Assembly: GCF_000377785.1 (NCBI RefSeq)
Contig: NZ_KB898730.1
Coordinates: 55,098-119,097, forward strand
Length of the DNA stretch: 64,000 bases
Reading direction: 5' to 3'
DNA from: Thioalkalivibrio sp. ALJ24
GTDB taxonomy: Bacteria > Pseudomonadota > Gammaproteobacteria > Ectothiorhodospirales > Ectothiorhodospiraceae
Shown here: positions 47,377-55,752 of the stretch, in pieces
Numbering within the stretch: position 1 is the first letter of the stretch
How the letters are laid out: the number at the start of each line of letters is the position of its first letter
The notes under the pieces: model-generated
The model's input: the letters and a program-made list of their open reading frames with translations, nothing else
Told to the model about the DNA's origin: nothing
Database searches by the model: none
Program-made: the position numbers and the translations under genes

Positions 47377-47625
47377 TCACGATTCACCCTCGCCACTCGC
47401 ATCGCTGTCCGGGACGTATTCGGCGAGGTCCCCCACCTGGCAGTCGAAATAGGCGCAGAGAGCGTCAAGACTGTCCGTGGTCGCGTTGTAACCCCGCTGA
47501 TTCGCCATCTTGGAGAGACTGGTCCGGTTCACGCCAGTCGCTTTGGAGATCTCCTCCAGCGTGATGCGCCGACCCTCCTGAAACGCCTTGTCCGCTATTC
47601 GTTCCTTCAGACGAAATCGGATCAT
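47377..47625 (-). CDS. XRE-family repressor-like regulator
   Basis: 82 residues. Helix-turn-helix RRITLEEISKATGVNRTSLSKMANQRG followed by a short dimerisation segment (DSLDALCAYFDCQVGDLAEYV), the layout of small Cro/C1 proteins. The ATG at 47625 has AAGAGG 8 nt upstream. It is divergent from the excisionase-like and integrase genes, with two palindromes in the gap, so it most likely represses the module. Confidence 0.85.
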   Translation of the reverse strand: MIRFRLKERIADKAFQEGRRITLEEISKATGVNRTSLSKMANQRGYNATTDSLDALCAYFDCQVGDLAEYVPDSDASGEGES

Positions 47626-47647
47626 TGTTCGTGCCTCTTGGCTAACA

Positions 47648-47668
47648 AACGTTCTTGACAGGAACGTT
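47648..47668. promoter_or_regulatory. Palindromic operator over the -35 box of the int module
   Basis: Perfect 7-bp arms AACGTTC / GAACGTT separated by TTGACAG. The spacer contains the TTGACA -35 hexamer, so a bound repressor would block polymerase. Confidence 0.6.
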
Positions 47669-47683
47669 CGTGTTCTGTAGTAT
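47655..47683 (+). promoter_or_regulatory. Strong sigma70-like promoter of the xis-int operon
   Basis: Consensus TTGACA (47655-47660), 17-bp spacer, TAGTAT (47678-47683). Start expected near 47690, about 36 nt before the excisionase-like start codon. Confidence 0.7.
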
Positions 47684-47688
47684 TCGTT

Positions 47689-47707
47689 ACGTATGGTTAA
47701 CATACGT
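47689..47707. promoter_or_regulatory. Second palindromic operator at the transcription start
   Basis: Perfect 7-bp arms ACGTATG / CATACGT around GTTAA, centred about 40 bp from the first operator and overlapping the expected start site. Confidence 0.5.
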
Positions 47708-47725
47708 CAACAAAAGGAGACTTCT

Positions 47726-47977
47726 GTGAATCAGAACACGTATCTTACGCCAGAGCAGGCTGCAGCGCGACTGCAGTTCAATACCCGGTATTTCCGGAAC
47801 GTGATCATGAAAGAGCATCTGGTCGAAGGCGTGCACTTCGTCCGTGCCTTTGACCGCCGCAAGTACCTCATTATCTGGGAGAAGGTCGAAGAAACGCTGC
47901 TGGAGAACCAGCCCGTGACCCAGACCGAGCAGGGCCTCGGAATCCCGATGGCCCGGGGAGGGGTGTGCCATGCCTAG
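47726..47977 (+). CDS. Excisionase-like DNA-binding protein
   Basis: 83 residues. The pattern YLTPEQAAARLQFNTRYFRNVIMKEHLVEGVHFVR fits a winged-helix excisionase/MerR-like fold. The GTG at 47726 is chosen because AAAGGAG lies 7 nt upstream. It overlaps the integrase start by 8 nt, as expected for a recombination directionality factor. Confidence 0.7.
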   Translation: MNQNTYLTPEQAAARLQFNTRYFRNVIMKEHLVEGVHFVRAFDRRKYLIIWEKVEETLLENQPVTQTEQGLGIPMARGGVCHA

Positions 47978-49205
47978 TGTTCGCGTACACCACAACGGCA
48001 AGCTGTTCTTCGATTTTCGGTATCGGGGCCAGCGGTGCCGGGAGTATTCCCAACTGCAGGATACGCCGAAGAACCGGCGCGCCATGGAACGGGCGCTCAA
48101 GAAGATTGAGGCGGAAATCGAGCTGGGAGTCTTCGATTACGCCAAGACCTTCCCGAACAGCCGCAATGCGCAGCGCTTCGCGCAGCCGGATGCAGTCGTT
48201 TCGCAGGAGAGCGGTCCCGAGGCGTCCGCGGATCAGCCCACGATGCGGGAGTTCAGTGACACCTGGTTCGCGGAAAATGCTCCGCTGTGGAAGCCCTCGT
48301 ACCAGACGAAGGTGACCGACATCCTGTCGAAGCACGTGGTCCCGCAGTTCGGGGACCGAAAGGTCGGCGACATCCAGAAATCCGAAATTCTCCAGTATCG
48401 CGCACAACTCGCCAAAGTGAACCGCGATACCGGGAAGGCGCTCTCCGCGTCTCGGATCAACCAGATTCTGAACGTAACGAAGCAGATTCTGGAGGAAGCC
48501 GCCGACCGCTTTGACTTTAACACGCCGTTTCAGGGCATCAAGCCCATGCGGATCGGGCGTTCGCAGGTGGATCCGTTCTCGCTTGAGGAGGTCCAGCGGT
48601 TTCTGGATGCCGCGCCGCCGGAATGGCGCGGGTATTTCCTGGTCCGCTTCTTCACCGGCATGCGGACGTCCGAGATCGACGGGCTGAAGTGGGACTGCGT
48701 CGACTTCGACCGTCGGGAGATCCTGGTGCAGTCGGCCCGGGTGCAGGGCGAGGAGACCACGACCAAGACCGACGGTTCGACGCGGACGATCCAGATGTCC
48801 GACGTGGTGTACCGAGCGCTGATGGAGGAACGCGAGGCCATGCGTCAGCGCCCGGAGACCCACCGCAGCCGCTACGTGTTCTCCACCCGGTACGGGTATC
48901 CGATTGCGTACCGCAACGTGAACAACCGGGTCTGGTACCCGACGCTGAAGAAGGCCGGACTCAAGCGCCGCAATCCCTACCAGACGCGGCACACGGCCGC
49001 GACCCTGTGGCTGGCGGCCGGCGAGAGCCCGGAATGGATTGCCCGGCAGATGGGGCATTCCAACACCAAGATGCTGTTCACGGTGTATTCGCGTTATGTG
49101 CCCAACCTGACGCGCCAGGACGGGTCCGCCATCGACCAGCTCCTGCGTATGCGCCTGCAGGGCGGGACGGTCGACAGCAGCAGGGAGGTGGAACATGAAG
49201 GCTGA
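47970..49205 (+). CDS. int: Tyrosine recombinase/integrase with DUF3596 N-terminus
   Basis: 411 residues. An N-terminal arm-binding DUF3596-like domain (VHHNGKLFFDFRYRGQRCREYS), a core-binding domain (PTMREFSDTWFAENAPLW) and the catalytic domain: Arg in FFTGMRTSEIDGLKW, the box NPYQTRHTAATLWLAAG, and MGHSNTKMLFTVYSRYV with the nucleophilic Tyr. The PYQTRHT box is usual for phage and island integrases of this group. GGGGAGG precedes the ATG. It is not an integron IntI. Translationally coupled to the genes on both sides. Confidence 0.92.
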   Translation: MPSVRVHHNGKLFFDFRYRGQRCREYSQLQDTPKNRRAMERALKKIEAEIELGVFDYAKTFPNSRNAQRFAQPDAVVSQESGPEASADQPTMREFSDTWFAENAPLWKPSYQTKVTDILSKHVVPQFGDRKVGDIQKSEILQYRAQLAKVNRDTGKALSASRINQILNVTKQILEEAADRFDFNTPFQGIKPMRIGRSQVDPFSLEEVQRFLDAAPPEWRGYFLVRFFTGMRTSEIDGLKWDCVDFDRREILVQSARVQGEETTTKTDGSTRTIQMSDVVYRALMEEREAMRQRPETHRSRYVFSTRYGYPIAYRNVNNRVWYPTLKKAGLKRRNPYQTRHTAATLWLAAGESPEWIARQMGHSNTKMLFTVYSRYVPNLTRQDGSAIDQLLRMRLQGGTVDSSREVEHEG

Positions 49206-50163
49206 AACCGTGGAAGACCTCAAGATGTTCGTGGAGCTCGACGACATCGCCTGCCACGAACCGGTGGACCTGTCGGCACGAGTGGAGATCTTCGAAAAAG
49301 GGACGGCACCGAGCGGTGAGCCGTACCTGAGGCTGCGCCTGTATGACTCTTCCGGATGGGTCGGGGCGTTTGCCCGGTGCGGTGACTGGGCCGGCCACGG
49401 TCTGGTGGACGGCCAGCTCCGGGACCTCTCGCTGCACACGGCGGACACGCCCAAAGGGCAACGGGTGCTGGTCGCGCACCCGGATTACGGTCAACCGCCG
49501 TGCGAACGGGATGCGCTGGACCTTCTGCCGGCGCACCGCGCGCCGCATCCGGAGGACCTGGGCCGCCTGATCGAGTTGGTTGAAGGCCTGGAGACCGAAG
49601 GCTATCGAGCGTTCGTTCGGGACGTCTTTTCCGACCCCAACTTCGCCATCAGCTTCGTGACCGGCACGGCCTCGGGCCGCTGCCATCATGCGGAGCGGGG
49701 CGGTCTGCTGAATCACAGCCTGGAAGTGGCCGAAGCGGTCTCCGTGGCCACCGAGCGCATGAGCGTGGCCACCTGCATGCGGGAAGCCGGGATCCTGCTG
49801 GCGCTCTTTCACGATGTGGGGAAGTGCGCCGTCCCGGATGCGCACCGTATTCCGGAAAAGCGCCACGAGCGGCTGATCGAATATCACCTGCAGGAACCCA
49901 TGGCCGCGCTGCGGAAGCGGGACCGGGATGCGCATGACGCGCTCTGGCTCACCATCGCCGCCTACCGCAGCGGCGAGACCTATGGCGCCCCGATGGCGGC
50001 CCTGGTGCAGGGGGTCGACCAGTGCAGCGCTCAGGCGGATGTTGCGCAGCGGGCACTTCGTGCGGGCCGTAAGGGCTACTGGCATCGGTTCTGCGGAGGG
50101 CGCGCGGTATGGATGCCCCCGAGGGATCCCGAACGCCCGGCCGGCTGGCTGGGGAGTACTTAA
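49195..50163 (+). CDS. OB-fold plus HD-domain protein coupled to the integrase
   Basis: 322 residues. The N-terminal half resembles an OB-fold nucleic-acid-binding domain (GEPYLRLRLYDSSGWVGAF), the C-terminal half an HD hydrolase: CHHAERGGLLNHSLEVAEA (residues about 161-180) and ILLALFHDVGKC (metal His-Asp). This layout matches YhaM-type 3'-5' exonucleases and also TraI_2-type HD proteins of integrative elements. It overlaps int by 11 nt with GGGAGGTGG before the ATG and is followed by the operon terminator. Nuclease function is inference. Confidence 0.7.
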   Translation: MKAETVEDLKMFVELDDIACHEPVDLSARVEIFEKGTAPSGEPYLRLRLYDSSGWVGAFARCGDWAGHGLVDGQLRDLSLHTADTPKGQRVLVAHPDYGQPPCERDALDLLPAHRAPHPEDLGRLIELVEGLETEGYRAFVRDVFSDPNFAISFVTGTASGRCHHAERGGLLNHSLEVAEAVSVATERMSVATCMREAGILLALFHDVGKCAVPDAHRIPEKRHERLIEYHLQEPMAALRKRDRDAHDALWLTIAAYRSGETYGAPMAALVQGVDQCSAQADVAQRALRAGRKGYWHRFCGGRAVWMPPRDPERPAGWLGST

Positions 50164-50174
50164 GGGGATGGAGG

Positions 50175-50201
50175 AAAAGGCGGGGCGAGTCCCCGCCTTT
50201 T
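50175..50201 (+). terminator. Strong intrinsic terminator of the xis-int-HD operon
   Basis: 11-bp perfect stem AAAAGGCGGGG / CCCCGCCTTTT with a 5-nt loop, followed by CTTTT, 12 nt after the stop codon. Confidence 0.92.
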
Positions 50202-50312
50202 CTTTTGGTCAACCGAAAACTTCGGAGATGCGGCTTCGCATGAGCATCCCGGCGTAGGGCGATGCGAGGGCGATTCCTACGGCTCGCCCGGCTCTCGTGG
50301 CATGCTGGCTCC

Positions 50313-50975
50313 ATGTGCGGGCGAATGACGCGTTACAGCGCGACCAGCGAGCTGGCCATGCGCTATTTCCAGGTGCCGGTCGATGCGGGTTTCGACGCAC
50401 CGCGGTACAACGTCGCGCCGGGGACGGAGCTGGAAGGGTTCCGTGCGGGCGACGATGGACGGGCCGCCTTCCAGCCGATGTTCTGGGGCTTTCGTCCCCA
50501 ACGCGTCGAGGAGGGCCCCCGGCCCATCAACGCGCGGGCCGAGAAAGTGGCCACCAGCCCGTATTTCCGCGCGGCGTTCGCGCATCGCCGTTGCATCGTG
50601 CTGGCCGACGGCTGGTACGAGTGGCGGCGGACGGAGCAGGGCAAGCAGCCGTATTACATCACCCTGGCTGAAGACGCGCCGCAGGGCGTGCTGATGATGG
50701 CGGGGATCTGGGAGCCCACCGCCGACGGCGGCGCCTGCTGCGCCATCATTACCGAACCCGCATCCGGCCGCCTGGCGCATATCCACGACCGCAAGCCCCT
50801 GTTGCTCGATGCGTCCTGCCGCTGGGACTGGCTGGACCCGGCACTCACCGAACGGGAAGCGATCCGAACACGGACGCAGCGCCTGACCCCCGACGCCCTC
50901 CGGTATCACCCGGTGTCCACCCGGGTGAACCGGCCCGCTGAGGACGACCCGTCGCTGATCGAAGCGATTCCCTGA
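50313..50975 (+). CDS. yedK: SOS response-associated peptidase family protein (YedK/HMCES)
   Basis: 220 residues. SRAP family proteins crosslink abasic sites in single-stranded DNA through Cys2. Start MCGRMTRYS at 50313 exposes this Cys. PRYNVAPGTEL (Asn), FWGFRP, INARAEKVATSPYFRAAF, CIVLADGWYEWRR (Glu) and IHDRKPLLL (His) form the active site. A longer frame from 50262 would bury the catalytic Cys and is rejected. Such genes are frequent as cargo in mobile regions. Confidence 0.93.
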   Translation: MCGRMTRYSATSELAMRYFQVPVDAGFDAPRYNVAPGTELEGFRAGDDGRAAFQPMFWGFRPQRVEEGPRPINARAEKVATSPYFRAAFAHRRCIVLADGWYEWRRTEQGKQPYYITLAEDAPQGVLMMAGIWEPTADGGACCAIITEPASGRLAHIHDRKPLLLDASCRWDWLDPALTEREAIRTRTQRLTPDALRYHPVSTRVNRPAEDDPSLIEAIP

Positions 50976-50990
50976 TGGGCTCCAGAGCCT

Positions 50991-51194
50991 TTATTCGCGA
51001 TCCTCGTCCCGTTCCTGGTCCGCGTCCACCAGCGGATCGCCGCCCAAGTGGTCCCGCAGGGCCTCGTACTGGCGCAGCGCCGCAAGCATCTGCACAAACT
51101 CGCTTTCGTGCAGCAGGACCACGCGCGAGCCATCCCGGATGCGAACGAACTCGGGGTGCAGAACCAATTCTTTGAAGGCGATTTCGCTGGACAT
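50991..51194 (-). CDS. Small acidic protein of unknown function
   Basis: 67 residues (MSSEIAFKELVLHPEFVRIRDGSRVVLLHESEFVQML). A beta-strand start, then a Leu/Arg helix and an acidic tail. The reading frame has gene-like codon use and is convergent with yedK, whose stop is 16 nt away. An alternative start at 51218 adds eight residues. No family recognised; the shape would fit a small antitoxin-like or phage-type protein but that is guesswork. Confidence 0.5.
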   Translation of the reverse strand: MSSEIAFKELVLHPEFVRIRDGSRVVLLHESEFVQMLAALRQYEALRDHLGGDPLVDADQERDEDRE

Positions 51195-51335
51195 GGGGGC
51201 ACTCGCTTCCGGGGTCATTCGGACGGGTATGCATGTTCGGCCCGTGCGTTGCAGGCCATGTTCCCGCGGCCGGGCGACAGAAACGGACGTCCGGATGGGC
51301 CATCCTGAAGCGGAAATCCATTCGCCGGGGTTGCC

Positions 51336-51547
51336 ATGGACGTTCTCAAAGCCTTTTTTGCCTTCCTGCTCGTTGCGCTGACGGCCGCATCACCGGCTAC
51401 ATCGACGAGCAGCCGCCGGGGCCGACCTACATCCGCGGTGCGGACGGCCGGATCCGTGGCACCGTGGAGGAGGGGCCGGGCTCCGCGCCGACGCGGATTC
51501 GCGATACGGACGGGCGCATTCGGCATGAAATCGATCTGCCTCGCTAA
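51336..51547 (+). pseudogene. Small exported protein with DGRI repeats, frameshifted
   Basis: The ATG at 51336 encodes a short signal peptide (MDVLKAFFAFLLVAL), but the remaining sense lies in the -1 frame: three tandem units with DGRIxG (ADGRITGYIDE, GADGRIRGTVEE, DTDGRIRHEID) ending LPR at 51547. The two halves join only with a frameshift near 51375-51382; a T6 run at 51352-51357 is also nearby. So it is either a pseudogene, a sequencing error or programmed frameshifting. Intact homologs would show a signal peptide plus repeats. Function unknown. Confidence 0.5.
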
Positions 51548-51666
51548 TCGCTGGTCTGGTCATGCCCCCGCTGCGCAGTACTGGCGTCGCGTCTTTGCGC
51601 CGGTGATGACCGGCTGGCAGGCTCCACCGTGAGCGTGACAACCGACGGACAGGGGATGGACGGGAG

Positions 51667-52698
51667 ATGACCCCGGGCAACGGAATGCGCGCGACGCTGC
51701 AGCGGCGGATGCTGCTGCTGGGCATGGTGCCAAGGCAGCCCCGCCGGGTGAGTGCACCGGAACTGGTTGAACGCCTGCAGGCGCGGGGTCTGGATACGAC
51801 CCTGCGGACCATCGAACGGGACCTGGAATCGCTTTCGGCATTTCTACCGCTCGGACGCGACGAGCGGGACCGTCCGTATGGCTGGTACTGGCTGGCCGAC
51901 GCCCCGTTGCAGGATATGCCTGCCCTGGATCCCGAGACGGCGCTCACCCTGCAGATCCTGGATGCTCACGCAGCGCGCCTGCTGCCGCCGTCAGCCCGGG
52001 AACGGCTGGCACCGCAGGTCGCCCGTGCGCGGGAGGTGCTGGACGCCACGGGTCAGTCGTCCGGCCTGAGTCTGTGGCCCGAGCGGGTGCGCATCCTCCC
52101 CAACGGTCCGCCACTGGATCCGCCGCCGATCCCGGAAGGCGTGTTCGCGACCGTGCAACAGGGCCTGCTGGAACGCCGTTGCCTCGACATCACCTACCGC
52201 TCTCGCTCGAAGGAGCGGGTGCGAGACCACCGCATCCACCCTCTGGCGCTGGTGTTCCGCGAGCCGGTCACCTACCTCCTGGCCACCATCGAGCCGCACC
52301 AGGACGTGCTGCATCTCGCCGCACACCGGATCGAGGCCGCGGCGCTGACCGAAGTGACGGCGCGCGATCCGGACGCCGGCTTCGATCTTGACCAGCTCAT
52401 CCAGGAAGGCGCATTCGATTACCCCGAGGGCGAGACCATTCGCATCGAACTTCGGGTGAGTCCGGCGCTGGCTTACCACCTGCACGAAGCGCGCCTGTCC
52501 GACGACCAGACCATCGAGCCCGAAGGGAACGGCGAGCGCTCCCGCGTCACGGCCACCGTCCGCGACACCGCGCACCTGAAATGGTGGCTGCTGGGCCTGG
52601 GCGCGGGGGTCGAAGTGCTTGGCCCGACGAATCTGCGTGAGGCCATCGCCGAGGAATTGAAGACGGCACGGGACCATTATGGTGGCGCCGATTCCTGA
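51667..52698 (+). CDS. WYL-domain transcriptional regulator
   Basis: 343 residues. N-terminal winged helix (RRVSAPELVERLQARGLDTTLRTIERDLESL), then a WYL domain (LDITYRSRSKERVRDHRIHPLALVFREPVTYLLATIEPH) and a C-terminal WCX-like segment (IRIELRVSPALAYHLHEA). WYL regulators often control defence operons such as BREX, CBASS and RM. This one lies 1 kb upstream of the type I RM operon, so control of that operon is a fair guess. The ATG at 51667 is preceded by GGACGGGAG. Confidence 0.88.
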   Translation: MTPGNGMRATLQRRMLLLGMVPRQPRRVSAPELVERLQARGLDTTLRTIERDLESLSAFLPLGRDERDRPYGWYWLADAPLQDMPALDPETALTLQILDAHAARLLPPSARERLAPQVARAREVLDATGQSSGLSLWPERVRILPNGPPLDPPPIPEGVFATVQQGLLERRCLDITYRSRSKERVRDHRIHPLALVFREPVTYLLATIEPHQDVLHLAAHRIEAAALTEVTARDPDAGFDLDQLIQEGAFDYPEGETIRIELRVSPALAYHLHEARLSDDQTIEPEGNGERSRVTATVRDTAHLKWWLLGLGAGVEVLGPTNLREAIAEELKTARDHYGGADS

Positions 52699-52730
52699 CC
52701 CCCCGTTCGTCCACCCAGAAGAGTCGGAGA

Positions 52731-52759
52731 TTCCGGGCGACAATGGCTGTCGCCCGGAA
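52731..52759 (+). terminator. Strong hairpin after the WYL gene
   Basis: Perfect 12-bp stem TTCCGGGCGACA / TGTCGCCCGGAA with a 5-nt loop, 32 nt after the stop. There is no T-run. Confidence 0.6.
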
Positions 52760-52804
52760 GGTTCAGCATGACCTTGCACCCGGATCACTGAAAAAGGGAT
52801 TTAC

Positions 52805-53230
52805 ATGAAACCTCAAACAAAAAGGCATCTGCTGACCGTCGGCCCACTGGCGCCGATGGTGGCGCTGGCGCTGGGCAGTTACGACGAAGAGGGAACCGCA
52901 CGCGAAGTCGAGGATATGGAGGTCGAGCACCGGGTGTCGGCGCAGGAGCTGTTTGCGGAATATGACGCCAACGAAGTCAGGGCCGACGAGGCTTATGCCG
53001 ATACCGTAGTGGCCGTCACCGGGATCGTCGAAAACATCGGGCGCGATATTGCGGACACGCCCTACATCACGTTCGAGACGGACAACCCGATCGTGGGCAT
53101 CCAGTGCATGCTGGCGGAGTCGGATGCGGGTCTGGCGGCCAGCGTGGATTCCGGTGATCGAATAACCCTCAAGGGGCGGGTCAGTGGAAAACTCGGCAAT
53201 GTGGTCATCCGCGGCTGTCAGGCGGAGTGA
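52805..53230 (+). CDS. OB-fold (tRNA_anti-like) exported protein
   Basis: 141 residues. N-terminal hydrophobic segment after a basic start (MKPQTKRHLLTVG), then an OB-fold like that of tRNA_anti-like proteins: VSAQELFAEYDANEVRADEAYADTVVAVTGIVENIGRD and GDRITLKGRVSGKLGNVVIRGC. Homologs I know of are usually lipoproteins; here the expected lipobox Cys reads Ser-Tyr (LALGSYDEE), so the protein may be a plain exported or anchored form. Role unknown. The VanZ-like gene follows 16 nt later. Confidence 0.7.
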   Translation: MKPQTKRHLLTVGPLAPMVALALGSYDEEGTAREVEDMEVEHRVSAQELFAEYDANEVRADEAYADTVVAVTGIVENIGRDIADTPYITFETDNPIVGIQCMLAESDAGLAASVDSGDRITLKGRVSGKLGNVVIRGCQAE

Positions 53231-53246
53231 CGGGCCGGGGTACACG

Positions 53247-53675
53247 GTGCCCGTCCTGCTGGGGCTGGTGCCGCTGCTTCCGGGCGCCTTGATCTATATT
53301 GGCTTCCGGCCGGAGACGCTGATCTTCGTGTCCTGGCTGGAATCGTCCGGGCTGGGCGAGCTGTACCGGTTCCTCCGGGCGTTGCTCGGTCCGGCGGCGG
53401 GTCTCATGCCGGACTGGGCCATCTACAACCTGCCGAACGGGCTGTGGGCGTTTGCCGTGATCGCGGTGATTGCCGTCGTCTGGCCGCTGCGCAGCCTGGC
53501 GGGTGGCTTCTACCTTTCGATCGGCATTCTGCTGACCTGGGGCCTCGAAGTGCTGCAGCGGTTCGGCCTGATGCCCGGAACGTTCGATCCCGGCGATCTG
53601 GCAATGATGGCGTTGCTCGGGGGCGCCGGTCTCCTCACGGGCGTTGCGCTGAGGACGCGCCGGGCCCCGAACTAG
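53247..53675 (+). CDS. VanZ-like small membrane protein
   Basis: 142 residues with about four transmembrane segments ([72 protein letters not shown]). [22 protein letters not shown] matches the VanZ-type E-x-x-Q and F-D-x-x-D pattern. Start GTG at 53247 is tentative. Function unknown. Confidence 0.65.
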   Translation: MPVLLGLVPLLPGALIYIGFRPETLIFVSWLESSGLGELYRFLRALLGPAAGLMPDWAIYNLPNGLWAFAVIAVIAVVWPLRSLAGGFYLSIGILLTWGLEVLQRFGLMPGTFDPGDLAMMALLGGAGLLTGVALRTRRAPN

Positions 53676-53772
53676 CGCCCGCAAAGGTCGCGAGCGGTCT
53701 GGATTTGCTGGACAATGCCTAAAATCCCATGATCTTCCTCGGGAAGTGACATCGCGAGCAGGAGAGCAGCAG

Positions 53773-55752
53773 TTGAACACGGAGAACCATTCGGAGACGG
53801 CGGCGTGGATCTGGTCGGTGGCGGATCTGCTGCGCGGGGACTTCAAGCAGTCGCAGTACGGGCGGGTGATCCTGCCGTTCACGCTGCTGCGGCGGCTGGA
53901 GTGCGTGCTGGAGCCAACCAAGGACACGGTGCTTGCAGCCGCCAGGGAGCACGAGCAGAAGCCGGATGCCGTGCGGGAGAAGCTGCTGCTGCGCGCATCG
54001 GAGCAGCCGTTTTTCAATACCTCGCCCCTGTCGCTGGTCAGCCTCTCGGATACGCAGCCGGCCGAGGACCTGATGAGCTACATCCAGTCCTTCAGTAAGG
54101 ACGCCCGCGAGATCTTCGATCACTTCCACTTCGAGGACTATGTCGAGCAGCTTTCCGCTCACAACCTCCTGTACCAGGTGGTGCAGCGTTTCGCCGCCAT
54201 CGACCTGCGCCCGGCGCGCATCTCGAACTTCGGCATGGGGCTCGTGTTCGAGGAGCTGATCCGCAAGTTCGCGGAGAGCTCCAACGAGACCGCCGGGGAG
54301 CACTTCACCCCGCGTGACGTGGTCCACCTGACCACCTCGCTGGTGCTCACGGGGCAGGACCACAAGCTCCAGCCGCACGGCATCGTCACCGTGTACGACC
54401 CGACCTGCGGTACCGGCGGCTTCCTGTCCGAGAGCGAGGAGTACATCCAGCAGATCAGCCAGGATGTGAGCGTGTCCTTGCACGGGCAGGAGCTGAACCC
54501 CGAGTCCTACGCCATCTGCAAGGCGGACATGCTGATCAAGGGCCAGGATGTCGAGAACATCAAGCTCGGCAACACCCTGTCCGACGACCAGCACGCGGAC
54601 GAGCACTTCGACTACATGCTCGCCAACCCGCCGTTCGGCGTGGAGTGGAAGAAGGTCCAGAAGCAGGTGACCGACGAGCACAAGCACAAGGGCTTCAACG
54701 GGCGTTTCGGCCCCGGCCTGCCGCGCGTGTCCGACGGCTCGCTGCTGTTCCTGCTGCACCTGGTCAGCAAGATGCGCGACCCGCGGGAGGGTGGCTCGCG
54801 CATCGGCATCATCCTCAACGGCTCGCCGCTGTTCACCGGCGGGGCCGGCAGTGGCGAGTCCGAGATCCGCCGCTACCTGCTGCAGCACGACATGGTGGAG
54901 GCCATCATCGGCCTGCCCACCGACATGTTCTACAACACCGGCATCGCCACCTACATCTGGGTGCTGAACAACCGCAAGCCGGCCGAACGCCGCGGCCATG
55001 TGCAGCTCATCGACGCCACCGAGCGCTACGCCAAGATGCGCAAGTCGCTCGGCTCCAAGCGCCAGTACATCGACGACGCCAACATCGACGCCATCGTGCG
55101 CAGCTACGGCGCCTTCCAAGAGAGCGCCAAGAGCAAGATCTTCCCGAACGAGGCCTTCGGCTACCGCCGTATCACGGTCGAACGCCCGCTGCGCCTGAAC
55201 TTCCAGGCCAGCCCCGAGCGCATCGAACGCATGCTGGCCGAAAAGCCGATCCAGAAACTGGACGAGACCACCCGCCTGGGTGTGCAGGCCGCCTGCGAGC
55301 GGCTGGACGCCGAGCGCGTATACACCAACCGCGAGACCTTCCTGAATGACCTGAAGGCCCAGTTGAAGGCGCTGGACGTGAAGCTGCCCGCCGCCGCGCT
55401 GAAGGCCGTATGGAACGGCCTGAGCGAACGCGACCCGGAAGCCGACATCTGCACCGACAAGAAGGGCAACCCGGAACCGGACAGCGACCTTCGCGACACC
55501 GAGAACGTCCCGCTGGGCGAGGACGTTTTCGAGTACTTCGAGCGCGAGGTGAAGCCGCACGTCCCCGACGCCTGGATCGACGAGGACAAGCGCGACGAAC
55601 AGGACGGCGAGATCGGCATCGTCGGCTTCGAGATCCCCTTCAACCGCCACTTCTACGTGTTCCAGCCCCCGCGCCCGCTGGAAGAGATCGACGCCGACCT
55701 GAAGGCTGTCACCACCCGCATCAAGCAGATGATCGAGGAGCTGTCGGCGTGA
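53773..55752 (+). CDS. hsdM: Type I restriction-modification methyltransferase subunit HsdM
   Basis: 659 residues. N6-adenine methyltransferase: SAM motif [13 protein letters not shown] (about residue 210) and catalytic NPPFG (about 285), preceded by the helical HsdM_N domain ([32 protein letters not shown]). Start at the TTG 53773 has AGGAG 8 nt upstream; a GTG at 53746 is the alternative. The stop overlaps hsdS (GTGA). The C-terminal region contains an acidic segment. With HsdS it methylates a bipartite target. Confidence 0.93.
   Translation: MNTENHSETAAWIWSVADLLRGDFKQSQYGRVILPFTLLRRLECVLEPTKDTVLAAAREHEQKPDAVREKLLLRASEQPFFNTSPLSLVSLSDTQPAEDLMSYIQSFSKDAREIFDHFHFEDYVEQLSAHNLLYQVVQRFAAIDLRPARISNFGMGLVFEELIRKFAESSNETAGEHFTPRDVVHLTTSLVLTGQDHKLQPHGIVTVYDPTCGTGGFLSESEEYIQQISQDVSVSLHGQELNPESYAICKADMLIKGQDVENIKLGNTLSDDQHADEHFDYMLANPPFGVEWKKVQKQVTDEHKHKGFNGRFGPGLPRVSDGSLLFLLHLVSKMRDPREGGSRIGIILNGSPLFTGGAGSGESEIRRYLLQHDMVEAIIGLPTDMFYNTGIATYIWVLNNRKPAERRGHVQLIDATERYAKMRKSLGSKRQYIDDANIDAIVRSYGAFQESAKSKIFPNEAFGYRRITVERPLRLNFQASPERIERMLAEKPIQKLDETTRLGVQAACERLDAERVYTNRETFLNDLKAQLKALDVKLPAAALKAVWNGLSERDPEADICTDKKGNPEPDSDLRDTENVPLGEDVFEYFEREVKPHVPDAWIDEDKRDEQDGEIGIVGFEIPFNRHFYVFQPPRPLEEIDADLKAVTTRIKQMIEELSA

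Noticed and set aside
47970-49205. Integrase as the integron IntI driving the cassette array
   Set aside because: It has a DUF3596-type N-terminus, a neighbouring excisionase and arm-site repeats, and is 13 kb from the attC sites. These are phage/island features, not IntI.
51233-51547. DGRI-repeat frame as an independent gene starting at 51233
   Set aside because: Its upstream half is Arg-rich sequence with no start signal, whereas the signal-peptide frame at 51336 explains the exported character.
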